Source: JASLQO01 sp002327525 (GTDB taxonomy: Bacteria > Pseudomonadota > Gammaproteobacteria > Pseudomonadales > Azotimanducaceae). Taken from it: a stretch of 64,000 bases of DNA. Location: NCBI GenBank assembly GCA_030744435.1, contig JASLQO010000002.1, positions 1 through 64,000 on the forward strand, given 5' to 3'. Positions 25,898 through 33,627 of this stretch are shown here, piece after piece. The translations under genes and the position numbers were made by a program. The notes beneath the pieces are model-generated. The model was not told the DNA's origin, searched no databases, and worked only from the letters and a program-made list of their open reading frames with translations. The stretch's first letter is position 1. Every line of letters begins with the position of its first letter.

Positions 25898-27151
25898 TCA
25901 TGTCGGGCCCAGCGCCCCTGGTGGTACCGTCAAGCGCATGCCGAACACACTCATCAGTTGTTCGAGCAGTTGGCGTGACAGCGCCTCTTTACCCTGAAAG
26001 GGAAGAGTGACCTCGCCCTGCTCCCAGATTAAGGTCGCGGAGTTGTAGTCGCTGTTGAAACCGATTTGCGCTTTGGAGACGTCGTTGACCACGATGGCAT
26101 CCAGGCCTTTGCACTGGCGTTTTTGCCGCGCATGCTCTTCAGCCAGCTCTGTTTCCGCGGCAAAGCCAACGATCAGCGGACGCTCGGGTAGTGCAGCCAC
26201 TGATGCGATGATGTCCGGATTTTCCGTTAGGATCAGTGTGTGGTCGGCTGCATCGCCTTGCTTTTTGATCTTCTGATCGGCGGCGGCGGCTGGGCGGTAG
26301 TCGGCCACGGCGGCAACGCCGATGAATATGTCCTGCCCCGCGATGTTTTCATGTACTCGATCATGCATGTCCCTGGCGGATTGCACATCGATGCGAGTGA
26401 CCCCGACGGGCGTATCGAGTCTCGTGGGGCCTGAAACCAGAGTGACCTCCGCGCCCATTGCGGCGGCGCACTCCGCGATGGCATAGCCCTGCTTGCCGGA
26501 ACTGTGATTGGAGATGTAGCGCACCGGGTCGATGGCCTCGACCGTGGGTCCGGCCGTGATCAACACGTTGAGACCGAGCAGAATCTGCTCGGTCTCCGTG
26601 GGTGTGGCAGAAGGCGCGGAAATGGCCGCGAGGATAGCTTCGGGTTCCACCATGCGCCCGGGACCGGTGTCGCCACATGCCTGCTCGCCTTCATCCGGCC
26701 CTAACAGCAGGACTCCGTCACTGACCAGGCGCTGCCGATTGCGCTGCACGGCCGGATGCCGCCACATGCCCTGGTTCATGGCGGGTGCCAGCCAGAGCGG
26801 CGCGGGGGTAGCCAGGCACAGGGTAGTGAGCAGGTCATCGGCGCGTCCGCCGGCCAGGCGCGCCATGACGTCGGCCGTTGCGGGTGCGACGAGAACCAGA
26901 TCGGCCCAGCGCGCGAGTTCGATATGGCCCATTGCCGCCTCGGCGCCCCCATCCCAGAGATCGTCGCGCACTGGCAGGCCGCTCAGGGCCTGTAGCACAG
27001 TGGGTGTGACAAAATGCCGGGCGCTTGCCGACATGACGATTTGCACCTCGGCGCCTGCTTGGCGCAGAAGTCGTACGAGCGCTGGCGTCTTGTACGCAGC
27101 GATTCCACCAGTGATGCCCAGCAGAATGTGTTTGCTGTCCAACTCGGGCAT
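25898..27151 (-). CDS. coaBC: Bifunctional phosphopantothenoylcysteine decarboxylase / phosphopantothenate-cysteine ligase
   Basis: The 417-residue flavoprotein catalyses two steps of coenzyme A synthesis. The CoaC half carries ILLGITGGIAAYKTPALVR, the active-site His region MGHIELARWADLVLVAPATAD and APAMNQGMW. The CoaB half carries LITAGPTVEAIDPVRYISNHSSGKQG-type sequence, VNDV and a Lys region AETELAEEHARQK. ATG 27151 has AAGG at 6 bases; the longer frame to 27226 overlaps radC antisense. It is divergent from radC, and coaD lies 2.6 kb away. Confidence 0.96.
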   Translation of the reverse strand: MPELDSKHILLGITGGIAAYKTPALVRLLRQAGAEVQIVMSASARHFVTPTVLQALSGLPVRDDLWDGGAEAAMGHIELARWADLVLVAPATADVMARLAGGRADDLLTTLCLATPAPLWLAPAMNQGMWRHPAVQRNRQRLVSDGVLLLGPDEGEQACGDTGPGRMVEPEAILAAISAPSATPTETEQILLGLNVLITAGPTVEAIDPVRYISNHSSGKQGYAIAECAAAMGAEVTLVSGPTRLDTPVGVTRIDVQSARDMHDRVHENIAGQDIFIGVAAVADYRPAAAADQKIKKQGDAADHTLILTENPDIIASVAALPERPLIVGFAAETELAEEHARQKRQCKGLDAIVVNDVSKAQIGFNSDYNSATLIWEQGEVTLPFQGKEALSRQLLEQLMSVFGMRLTVPPGALGPT

Positions 27152-27210
27152 GGCTGCCTTCCCGGGTTTTGTTGACGGGGCGATTCTACACCAGGTAACG
27201 GAAGCGAGCG

Positions 27211-27885
27211 GTGACGAGCACAACACACCTCAAATCGGGCAGACCGCGGGAAACGCTACTCAGTGGACATGAAGGGCAGATGACGGACGCGCAGTTACTT
27301 GCGGTATTGCTGCGGGTAGGCGGCGGAGGAGAAGGCGCAGAGGGGCTGGCGGGCAATTTACTGGCTCAGTTTGGCTCCCTGCACGCGATTCTCGACGCAC
27401 CCGCGAGCACCCTGCTCGATGTGAGGTACCTCGGGCCTGCCAAGGTGGCGACCTTGAAAGCCTGTCTTGGACTCATCGGACGGTACGCGCGCCGGCGTCT
27501 CGAGAGCCGGCCGGTGTTCCAACACAAAGACGACGTGGCGCGGTTTCTGGCGAGCGAGCTAGGAGGCGAGGAACGAGAGGTATTCGCCGGTCTGTTTCTG
27601 GACACGCGCCATCATCTGATCGGCTTTGAGAAGCTGTTTTTCGGATCGGTCAATCGGGCCAACGTGCATCCCCGCGAGGTTGCGAAGCGGGCTCTGGCGT
27701 GCAATGCAGCGGCTCTCGTTGTTGCGCACAATCACCCTTCCGGGATCGCCGAGCCGTCCGCTGCGGACATCGAACTCACGGAGCGGCTCAAGCGCCTGCT
27801 GGGAGAGCTGGACGTGCGCCTGCTCGACCACGTGGTGGTGGGAGCCGACCGGGTGGTGTCTCTGGCGGAGCGCGGTTTTATCTGA
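27211..27885 (+). CDS. radC: RadC family JAB-domain protein
   Basis: The 224-residue protein has an N-terminal UPF0758 helical region (RPRETLLSGHEGQMTDAQLL) and a C-terminal JAB/MPN metalloprotease-like domain with the ligands HNHPSGIAEPSAADIE (JAMM). The old DNA-repair role of RadC is no longer accepted and the activity is unknown. GTG 27211 has GGAAG upstream. It is followed, across a 115-base promoter region, by rpmB and rpmG. Confidence 0.93.
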   Translation: MTSTTHLKSGRPRETLLSGHEGQMTDAQLLAVLLRVGGGGEGAEGLAGNLLAQFGSLHAILDAPASTLLDVRYLGPAKVATLKACLGLIGRYARRRLESRPVFQHKDDVARFLASELGGEEREVFAGLFLDTRHHLIGFEKLFFGSVNRANVHPREVAKRALACNAAALVVAHNHPSGIAEPSAADIELTERLKRLLGELDVRLLDHVVVGADRVVSLAERGFI

Positions 27886-27940
27886 GAACGCTGGCCTCGT
27901 GACGGATGGCGCTCTCCCGGGGCGACGCGAGCTCGTGAGC

Positions 27941-27969
27941 TTGCCCGGGAAACGCCGCTCTGGTATAAA
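27941..27969 (+). promoter_or_regulatory. Strong sigma-70 promoter for rpmB-rpmG
   Basis: TTGCCC (27941-27946) and TATAAA (27964-27969) have the ideal 17-base spacer, and TGG precedes the -10 to give an extended -10. A T7 run and the rpmB ribosome region follow. This fits a strong ribosomal-protein promoter. Confidence 0.6.
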
Positions 27970-28000
27970 GCGCGTCCTTTTTTTCAGGTGTCTCGGGGCC

Positions 28001-28237
28001 ATGTCTCAAGTCTGCCAGGTCACAGGTAAACGTCCCATGACGGGCAATAACGTCAGCCACGCGAACAACAGGACGCGTCGGCGCTTCTCGCCCAATCTGC
28101 ACTACCATCGTTTTTGGGTGGAGAGCGAGAACCGTTTCGTGCGCCTGCGGGTATCCGCGAAAGGCATGCGCATAATCGACAAGAAGGGTATCGACCAGGT
28201 ACTGGCCGATATGCGTGCCAGCGGACAGAAGGTCTGA
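28001..28237 (+). CDS. rpmB: 50S ribosomal protein L28
   Basis: The 78-residue protein matches E. coli L28 almost throughout: SQVCQVTGKRPMTGNN, RRRFSPNLHYHRFWVESE, RFVRLRVSAKGMRIIDKKGI. Only one Cys of the zinc-ribbon type is present, so it is the zinc-free form. ATG 28001 gives the exact usual N-terminus; the longer frame to 27626 overlaps radC and is not used. Confidence 0.98.
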   Translation: MSQVCQVTGKRPMTGNNVSHANNRTRRRFSPNLHYHRFWVESENRFVRLRVSAKGMRIIDKKGIDQVLADMRASGQKV

Positions 28238-28266
28238 GATCGGGCCAGGGAATAGGAAAAAGTATC

Positions 28267-28422
28267 ATGCGAGACAAGATCAAACTGGTTTCCAGCGCCG
28301 GTACCGGACATTACTACACCACCGACAAAAACAAGCGTACCACGCCCGACAAACTGGAATTCAAGAAGTACGACCCCGTGGTTCGTAAGCACGTCATCTA
28401 CACGGAAGCCAGAATCAAGTAA
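28267..28422 (+). CDS. rpmG: 50S ribosomal protein L33
   Basis: The 51-residue protein matches L33 (REKIKLVSSAGTGH-type start, YYTTDKNKRTTPDKLEFKK, DPVVRKHVIYTEARIK). It lacks the CxxC pairs, so it is the zinc-independent form. It follows rpmB by 29 bases in the standard two-gene operon, with mutM downstream. Confidence 0.97.
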   Translation: MRDKIKLVSSAGTGHYYTTDKNKRTTPDKLEFKKYDPVVRKHVIYTEARIK

Positions 28423-28462
28423 CGGTTACCGGCCGGGTGCCGCGTCTTCTGTGGCCTGAAGG

Positions 28463-29296
28463 TTGCCCGAACTTCCTGAAGTCGAAACCACGCGGCGCGG
28501 AATCTCGCCGCACGTACGCGGCCGTCGGTTGACGGCATGGATCGTACGCAACGCCAATTTGCGCTGGCCGGTGGAAATTCCAAATGTGCTGAAGGGCGCA
28601 TTGCTCGACGACGTCGAACGGCGCGGCAAATACCTCCTGTTGCGGTTCGAGCGCGGAACGCTCCTGATTCATCTCGGTATGTCCGGCAGCCTTCGGATCG
28701 TCGACAAAGAACTTGCTGCGGGTCGCCACGACCACGTTGACCTGGTATTCGACACGTCCATCGTGTTGCGATTGAACGATCCGCGCCGCTTTGGCAGCGT
28801 TCTGTGGTGGCCGGCCTCGAATCCAACCCATCCACTGCTCGCTCATCTGGGTGTCGAGCCGCTGTCGGATGCGTTTGATGCGCACTATCTGAGGGCGCGC
28901 GCGCGCAATCGCAGGGTGGCGGTCAAAAATTACATCATGAATGCTCACATCGTGGTCGGAGTCGGCAATATTTACGCCTCTGAAGCGTTATATCTAGCCG
29001 GCATACGTCCGGACGTTCCCGCTGGCCAAGTGACTCGCAGCGGTTACGATGCGCTCGTCCGGGCCATTCGATTCGTACTCGAGCGCAGTCTGCGCGAGGG
29101 AGGCACGACCTTGCGCGATTTTGTCGGCAGTGACGGGCGTCCGGGCTACTTTCAGCAGCAGTTGAACGTCTACGGGAGGGGTGGCGAGGTGTGCCGGCGA
29201 TGTGCAACCCGGCTCAAATCCACCAGAGTCGGCCAGAGAGGGACGGTTTTTTGCCCGAAATGCCAAAGGAGCCGGGGTTTCCGGCCGCTGATGTAG
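28463..29296 (+). CDS. mutM: Formamidopyrimidine-DNA glycosylase (Fpg)
   Basis: The 277-residue bifunctional glycosylase/AP lyase removes 8-oxoguanine. The catalytic Pro1 and Glu2 follow the initiator in MPELPEVETTRRGI, Lys is in RRGKYLLLRF, NDPRRFG and VGNIYASEALY are present, and a C-terminal zinc finger has CRRC and CPKC. The start must be TTG 28463 because Pro must be residue 1 after Met removal. The AAGG before it touches the start codon, which is poor spacing, so translation may be weak or coupled with rpmG. Confidence 0.96.
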   Translation: MPELPEVETTRRGISPHVRGRRLTAWIVRNANLRWPVEIPNVLKGALLDDVERRGKYLLLRFERGTLLIHLGMSGSLRIVDKELAAGRHDHVDLVFDTSIVLRLNDPRRFGSVLWWPASNPTHPLLAHLGVEPLSDAFDAHYLRARARNRRVAVKNYIMNAHIVVGVGNIYASEALYLAGIRPDVPAGQVTRSGYDALVRAIRFVLERSLREGGTTLRDFVGSDGRPGYFQQQLNVYGRGGEVCRRCATRLKSTRVGQRGTVFCPKCQRSRGFRPLM

Positions 29297-29394
29297 TGTA
29301 GAAACGAATGGTTGGTGCTGGTGTCCAGCCGGGCGTTAATGGCGATGAGTTGCGACGGGTCGGGTAGAGCGCTCGAATACAGGAACAGGATGAG

Positions 29395-29687
29395 ATGAGG
29401 AAGATCGGCAAACATGGGCTGGTGGCGTTTTGACGGTGGCGTTGCTTGCGGGAGGTCCGGCGTGGGCTAACGAGGGAAATATGCGCTCGGCGGGCGCGAT
29501 GTTTGCGGATGCGGTCGTGGCGCGGCCCATTGGCGCAGTGATCAGGGTACTGGGAACGGCTGCGTTGGTGCTAACGCTGTCATTGAGCGCGCTCGGGGGC
29601 AATCTCGACGAGGCCGCCGATATGCTGGTGCTCGCCGGCGAAGGAGACCTTCGTGCGCTGCCACGGCTGTTCTCGCTCGGGCCGTGA
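29395..29687 (+). pseudogene. Small exported/membrane protein gene with a one-base frameshift in a T-run
   Basis: A frame from ATG 29395, with GGAACAGGATGAG upstream, encodes MRKIGKHGLVAF and then stops at TGA 29431. The frame shifted by one base continues LTVALLAGGPAWANEGN. Joined, they make a perfect signal peptide ending AWA. The mature part FADAVVARPIGAVIRVLGTAALVLTLSLS, then GGNLDEAADMLV, matches a short membrane family of unknown role seen in gammaproteobacteria. Adding one T to the TTTT run at 29428-29431 restores the frame. A true mutation, a sequencing error or phase variation are all possible. The frame as given has only a weak TTG start (29430). Confidence 0.6.
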
Positions 29688-29714
29688 CAGAGGTCCGGAG
29701 TAGGCCGGCTGATC

Positions 29715-30185
29715 TCAGGCGCTGTACGCCTCGCACACCGCGGGGTGTACGAATTTCGATATATCTCCACCGAGTGACGCGATCTCGCGAACCAGTGTCG
29801 ATGAGATGAAGGAACATTCCTTGGCGGTGGGTAGAAACACATACTCGATGTCGGGATCGAGTGACTGATTCATTTCTGCCATCTGAAACTCGTAGTCGAA
29901 ATCCGTGACGGTTCGCAGGCCCCGGAGAATAAAGCGAGCATCGCGGCTTCTGACGTAGTCTACCAGCAGGGTGTTGAACCCCTCGACGGAAACGCGGCCA
30001 CCGAACTCCTCCAGTACCACCTTGCAAAGATCAATGCGATCTTTCAGGTCGGCCTCCGGATTTTTCTGTGCAGACGTGCCGATGGCTAGAATGACGTGAT
30101 CGAACAGGCTCAATGCCCGCTTAACCAGGTCGGTGTGGCCGTTGGTTATCGGGTTGAATGATCCCGGGTAAACGACGACGTTCAT
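29715..30185 (-). CDS. coaD: Phosphopantetheine adenylyltransferase
   Basis: The 156-residue hexameric enzyme adenylates 4'-phosphopantetheine in coenzyme A synthesis. The nucleotidyltransferase motif is YPGSFNPITNGHTDL, with FILRGLRTVTDFDYEFQMAEMN-type central sequence and SFISSTLVREI at the C-terminus. ATG 30185 is clear. It is transcribed with rsmD (51-base gap), the common rsmD-coaD pair. Confidence 0.97.
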   Translation of the reverse strand: MNVVVYPGSFNPITNGHTDLVKRALSLFDHVILAIGTSAQKNPEADLKDRIDLCKVVLEEFGGRVSVEGFNTLLVDYVRSRDARFILRGLRTVTDFDYEFQMAEMNQSLDPDIEYVFLPTAKECSFISSTLVREIASLGGDISKFVHPAVCEAYSA

Positions 30186-30236
30186 GTGGACTCCGTGTTC
30201 CTGCTCCTTGGAAGGGGCGCGATGGTATCGGGGAGT

Positions 30237-30791
30237 TCAGCTTCTCGCAAGAAGACCGAATTGGGTGTCTCCTGCAATCGATTCCCTCACAACGGTGTAG
30301 CCGCCGTGCTCGAAGGGGTTGTTTCTACGTGTCTCGAAGTACACCAGTGCGCCGGGGCTGAGATGGTGGCCGGTGGCGAGTTGTTTGAGCGTGCGTTCCA
30401 GCAGATGCGTGTCGAAAGGCGGGTCGAGCAGAATCAGATCGAAGCCATCGTTGTCGCGGTCGCGTGCGAGGTAGCGTGAGGCATCCTGGCGCACGATACG
30501 CACACCCCTCGCGCCAAGAGCACGGGTGTTTGCGCGCAGGGAGGTGGCCGCTTCGCGGTTGCGTTCGACGAATACGACACTTGCCGCACCTCTGGAGAGC
30601 GCTTCGAAGCCAAGCGCTCCGCTGCCTGCGAAGAGATCGAGGCAGTTGGCGTCCAGTACGTCGGTGCGCATCCAGTTGAACAGGGTCTCACGACTGCGCC
30701 CGAGTGACGGACGTAATCCCGGAGAACGGGGAAACTTCAGCTTTCTCCCCTTCCACATACCGCCGATAATGCGCACTTCGTTCTGGGCCAT
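30237..30791 (-). CDS. rsmD: 16S rRNA (guanine-966-N2)-methyltransferase
   Basis: The 184-residue SAM-dependent enzyme methylates G966 of 16S rRNA. RIIGGMWKGRKLKFP, PSLGRSRETLFNWM, CLDLFAGSGALGFEALSRGA (SAM motif I) and LILLDPPFD (DPPF catalytic motif) identify it. ATG 30791 gives the usual start MAQNEVRIIGG; GTG 30824 in frame has no better ribosome site. It is divergent from ftsY. Confidence 0.95.
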   Translation of the reverse strand: MAQNEVRIIGGMWKGRKLKFPRSPGLRPSLGRSRETLFNWMRTDVLDANCLDLFAGSGALGFEALSRGAASVVFVERNREAATSLRANTRALGARGVRIVRQDASRYLARDRDNDGFDLILLDPPFDTHLLERTLKQLATGHHLSPGALVYFETRRNNPFEHGGYTVVRESIAGDTQFGLLARS

Positions 30792-30866
30792 TGCTGGGAC
30801 GATGTTTTGAGTCGCCCGCCGCACTGGAGATCGGCGGGAAACATGAGTGGTGATTGAACGGAGTGC

Positions 30867-31850
30867 ATGTTGAGCGAAGCAGAGGAGAAAAACGAGGGCA
30901 GCCTATGGCGCAGACTGAAGGATGGGTTGTCCAAATCGCGGGGAGCGCTGGCCGAAGGGGTTGGCAATCTGCTGCTAGGGGAGAAGGAAGTCGATGAGTC
31001 GGTTCTGGAGGAACTCGAGACCGCGCTGTTACTCACAGATGTTGGTGTCGACGCGACCCAGGACATCATGGCCGCGCTCAGTCAGCGTGTGAGGCGGCGT
31101 GAGCTCAACGACACAACTGCATTGCACGCGGCGCTCGCTAAACTGCTGAAGGATATGCTCGTACCGCTCGCCAGGCCTTTTGCGGTCTCCGATGCGAAGC
31201 CGTTCGTTGTCTTTTTCGTCGGCGTCAACGGAGTAGGGAAGACCACGACTATTGGCAAGCTGGCGAGACGATTGCAGAAAGAGGGTAAAAGTGTGCTGCT
31301 TGCGGCGGGTGACACGTTCAGGGCAGCAGCGGTGGAACAGCTAAAGGTATGGGGAGAGCGCAATGGCGTGGATGTGATTGCGCAGGACCAGGGAGCCGAT
31401 AGCGCATCAGTGGTCTACGATGCAGTACAGGCAGCGGCAGCCCGCGGGCATGGCGTCGTATTGGCGGATACCGCGGGGCGGCTGCAGGCGAAGACCAATC
31501 TCATGGAGGAACTCAAGAAGATCAGGCGCGTGGTCTCTCGTCTCGATGATGAAGCGCCGCACGAAGTGTTGTTGGTGCTCGATGCAGGGGTTGGACAGAA
31601 CGCGCTCGGTCAGGTGGAAGAGTTCGATGCCGCCATCATGCTTTCCGGGCTCGTGATCACCAAGCTTGACGGCAGCGCGCGCGCCGGCATCCTGTTTGCC
31701 ATCGCGCACAAACTCAAGAAACAAGGCAGGAAGTTGCCGGTGTACTTTGTCGGAGTAGGAGAGAGCGTGGAGGATTTGCGGCCGTTCGAGCCGGGTGCTT
31801 TCGTGGATGCGTTGCTCGCTCTGGATATCGAGGGCGGTCAGTCAAGTTGA
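30867..31850 (+). CDS. ftsY: Signal recognition particle receptor FtsY
   Basis: The 327-residue GTPase docks SRP-ribosome complexes at the membrane. N domain, then G1 GVNGVGKTTTIGKLA, GDTFRAAAVEQL, DTAGRLQ, LDAGVGQNA and TKLDGSARAG. The acidic A domain found in E. coli FtsY is almost absent; only a short acidic/amphipathic N-terminus (EAEEKNEGSLWRRLKDGLSK) remains for membrane contact. The stop overlaps the ftsE start by 4 bases. Confidence 0.97.
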   Translation: MLSEAEEKNEGSLWRRLKDGLSKSRGALAEGVGNLLLGEKEVDESVLEELETALLLTDVGVDATQDIMAALSQRVRRRELNDTTALHAALAKLLKDMLVPLARPFAVSDAKPFVVFFVGVNGVGKTTTIGKLARRLQKEGKSVLLAAGDTFRAAAVEQLKVWGERNGVDVIAQDQGADSASVVYDAVQAAAARGHGVVLADTAGRLQAKTNLMEELKKIRRVVSRLDDEAPHEVLLVLDAGVGQNALGQVEEFDAAIMLSGLVITKLDGSARAGILFAIAHKLKKQGRKLPVYFVGVGESVEDLRPFEPGAFVDALLALDIEGGQSS

Positions 31851-32557
31851 CCATCGAGTTTCACCAGGTCAGCAAGCGCTTCGACAACGGCATCGATGGA
31901 TTGCGCGATGTTTCCGCCACCTTCGAGGAAGGCAGTATGACCTTTCTCACGGGTCACTCGGGTGCGGGCAAGAGCACCTTCCTCAAGTTACTGCTGTGTC
32001 TCGAACGCCCCACGCGTGGTCAGGTGCTGGTTAACGGCGTCAATGTAACGCAATTGAAACCCTCGCGGTTGCCGCATTACCGCCGCAACCTCGGCGCCGT
32101 GTTTCAGGATCACCATCTGCTCGCTCACCGCAGTGTGTTCGACAATGTTGCGATACCGTTGCGCGTGGTGGGCATGCGAGAGCGGGATCTGGCCAAGCGT
32201 GTACGTGCGGCGCTATCCGCGGTCGGTCTTTTGGAGCGGGACGCCATGTCGCCCGGTGCGTTGTCCACGGGCGAGCAACAGCGTGTCGGCATAGCGCGAG
32301 CGGTCGCTTCGAGGCCCAAGATTCTTCTCGCGGACGAGCCCACGGGAAATCTGGACCCGGGCCTGTCACGAAGCATCATGGGATTGTTCGAACAGTTCAA
32401 TCAGGTGGGTACCACCGTCATCGTCGCGAGCCATGACGTCAGTCTGATCGAAGCGATGGATCATCGCATCATTGAGCTGTCCAACGGCAGTATCCTGCGG
32501 GATGAAGAGTATGCCGGTGATCGCGCTTCGTTCGAATCCGGTGTGGAGTCTGCCTGA
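31847..32557 (+). CDS. ftsE: Cell division ATP-binding protein FtsE
   Basis: The 236-residue ABC ATPase works with FtsX to control peptidoglycan hydrolases at the septum. Walker A GHSGAGKST, Q-loop FQDHHLL, signature LSTGEQQRVGIARA, Walker B ILLADEPTGNLD and the switch His in ASHDV are all present. The start is TTG 31847 (MTIEFHQVSKRFDNG), overlapping the ftsY stop as TTGA. Translational coupling is therefore expected. Confidence 0.96.
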   Translation: MTIEFHQVSKRFDNGIDGLRDVSATFEEGSMTFLTGHSGAGKSTFLKLLLCLERPTRGQVLVNGVNVTQLKPSRLPHYRRNLGAVFQDHHLLAHRSVFDNVAIPLRVVGMRERDLAKRVRAALSAVGLLERDAMSPGALSTGEQQRVGIARAVASRPKILLADEPTGNLDPGLSRSIMGLFEQFNQVGTTVIVASHDVSLIEAMDHRIIELSNGSILRDEEYAGDRASFESGVESA

Positions 32558-33513
32558 TGGCGCGGAACAAACTGCGCGATCCGTGGCCACGGGCGCGTTG
32601 GAGTGCCTCGGGCTGGGTGCAGGAGAACCGGCGTATTGGCGGTGAGGCGGTAGCGTTTCTTTCGATGCGACTTGGCACCAGCCTGCTGGTGTGGTTGTTG
32701 GTCGGTATTGCGCTGGCACTGCCGGCCGGGTTGTACTTACTGCAGGTCAATCTGACCGAGATGACGGCTTCATGGGAAGGCCGACCCGGGCTTTCGATCT
32801 ACTTCCGGCATGGTAGCGGTGATGCGGCGCTGGCGCTGTCCGACGCGCTGACGGCGAGGGCAGAGGTAGCGCTGGTCGTGGTGACCTCGAGCGAACAGGC
32901 GCTGGCGGACTTTCGTGCCAACACGAGTCTTGGCGATACGCTCACGTTGCTCGATGACAATCCGTTACCGGCTTCGCTGCGAGCGACGCTGGTGCCCGGC
33001 GCGGGAGTAGCGGATCTGGAACGATTGGCGGAGTTTGCCCGCGTAGCCCCCGGGGCCGATGAAGTCGTCGTCGAGAAGACCTGGCTCGAGCGGATCACGA
33101 TACTCTCGAGCGTCGTGCGGCGTCTCGGGATGATTCTCGCGGTGCTGTTCGGCGTGGGCGCCGTGCTGGTGACGTCCACCTCGGTGCGCCTGGCCATCGA
33201 AGCACGCCTGGAAGAGCTGCGAGTGCTGAAACTGGTGGGTGCCACGGATCGTCAGTTGCGCCGCCCGTTCTTGTATTTCGGCGCATTGTATGGTGTGGGC
33301 GGAGGATTGGTGGCCGCCATGCTGATCAGCTTCGGCCTGTTGGTAATCGAGTCGCCGCTGGAGAATCTGCTGGGCTCATACGACCAAACGCTCGAGATTT
33401 CTGGTTTTGGGGGTGCATTTTTGGTCACCCTGCTGACGACGGGAGGCCTGCTTGGGATCATTGGCGCCCTACTCGCGGTGCGGCAACGGCTGAGACACCT
33501 CCGAATTCTATAA
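32557..33513 (+). CDS. ftsX: Cell division permease-like protein FtsX
   Basis: The 318-residue membrane protein has an N-terminal helix (about 47-68), a periplasmic loop, and three more helices in an FtsX/MacB-like domain (GVGAVLVTSTSVRLAIEARLEELRVLKLVGATD-type core). It transmits FtsE ATP hydrolysis to murein hydrolase activators. ATG 32557 shares one base with the ftsE stop (TGATG). The rpoH gene follows after 114 bases holding a separate promoter. Confidence 0.95.
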   Translation: MARNKLRDPWPRARWSASGWVQENRRIGGEAVAFLSMRLGTSLLVWLLVGIALALPAGLYLLQVNLTEMTASWEGRPGLSIYFRHGSGDAALALSDALTARAEVALVVVTSSEQALADFRANTSLGDTLTLLDDNPLPASLRATLVPGAGVADLERLAEFARVAPGADEVVVEKTWLERITILSSVVRRLGMILAVLFGVGAVLVTSTSVRLAIEARLEELRVLKLVGATDRQLRRPFLYFGALYGVGGGLVAAMLISFGLLVIESPLENLLGSYDQTLEISGFGGAFLVTLLTTGGLLGIIGALLAVRQRLRHLRIL

Positions 33514-33560
33514 ACGCCTATAAAACAGTGGGTTACGTTTCTAAAAAGTGTGACAAAGCG

Positions 33561-33587
33561 TTAGCACTCCATTCGCCAGAGTGCTAA
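33561..33587. promoter_or_regulatory. Perfect CIRCE operator (HrcA binding site) upstream of rpoH
   Basis: TTAGCACTC (33561-33569), nine bases, then GAGTGCTAA (33579-33587): an exact match to the CIRCE consensus. HrcA binds CIRCE and represses chaperone genes until heat stress titrates it from GroEL. The site ends 40 bases before the rpoH start and covers its likely promoter. hrcA itself is not in the window. Confidence 0.93.
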
Positions 33588-33590
33588 AAT
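33561..33590 (+). promoter_or_regulatory. Candidate sigma-70 promoter of rpoH, inside the CIRCE element
   Basis: TTAGCA (33561-33566) and TAAAAT (33585-33590) are 18 bases apart and lie 38 bases before the rpoH ATG. Both elements are made partly from the CIRCE arms, so HrcA bound there would block polymerase. Other sigma factors may act at further upstream A/T-rich sites near 33511-33545. Confidence 0.55.
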
Positions 33591-33627
33591 GTGTCAAATT
33601 TTCGAGAGGTGTTACCGGAGGTATCAC

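Noticed and set aside
27971..27990. T7 run upstream of rpmB as a terminator
   Set aside because: No stem precedes it, and it lies downstream of the promoter within the leader.
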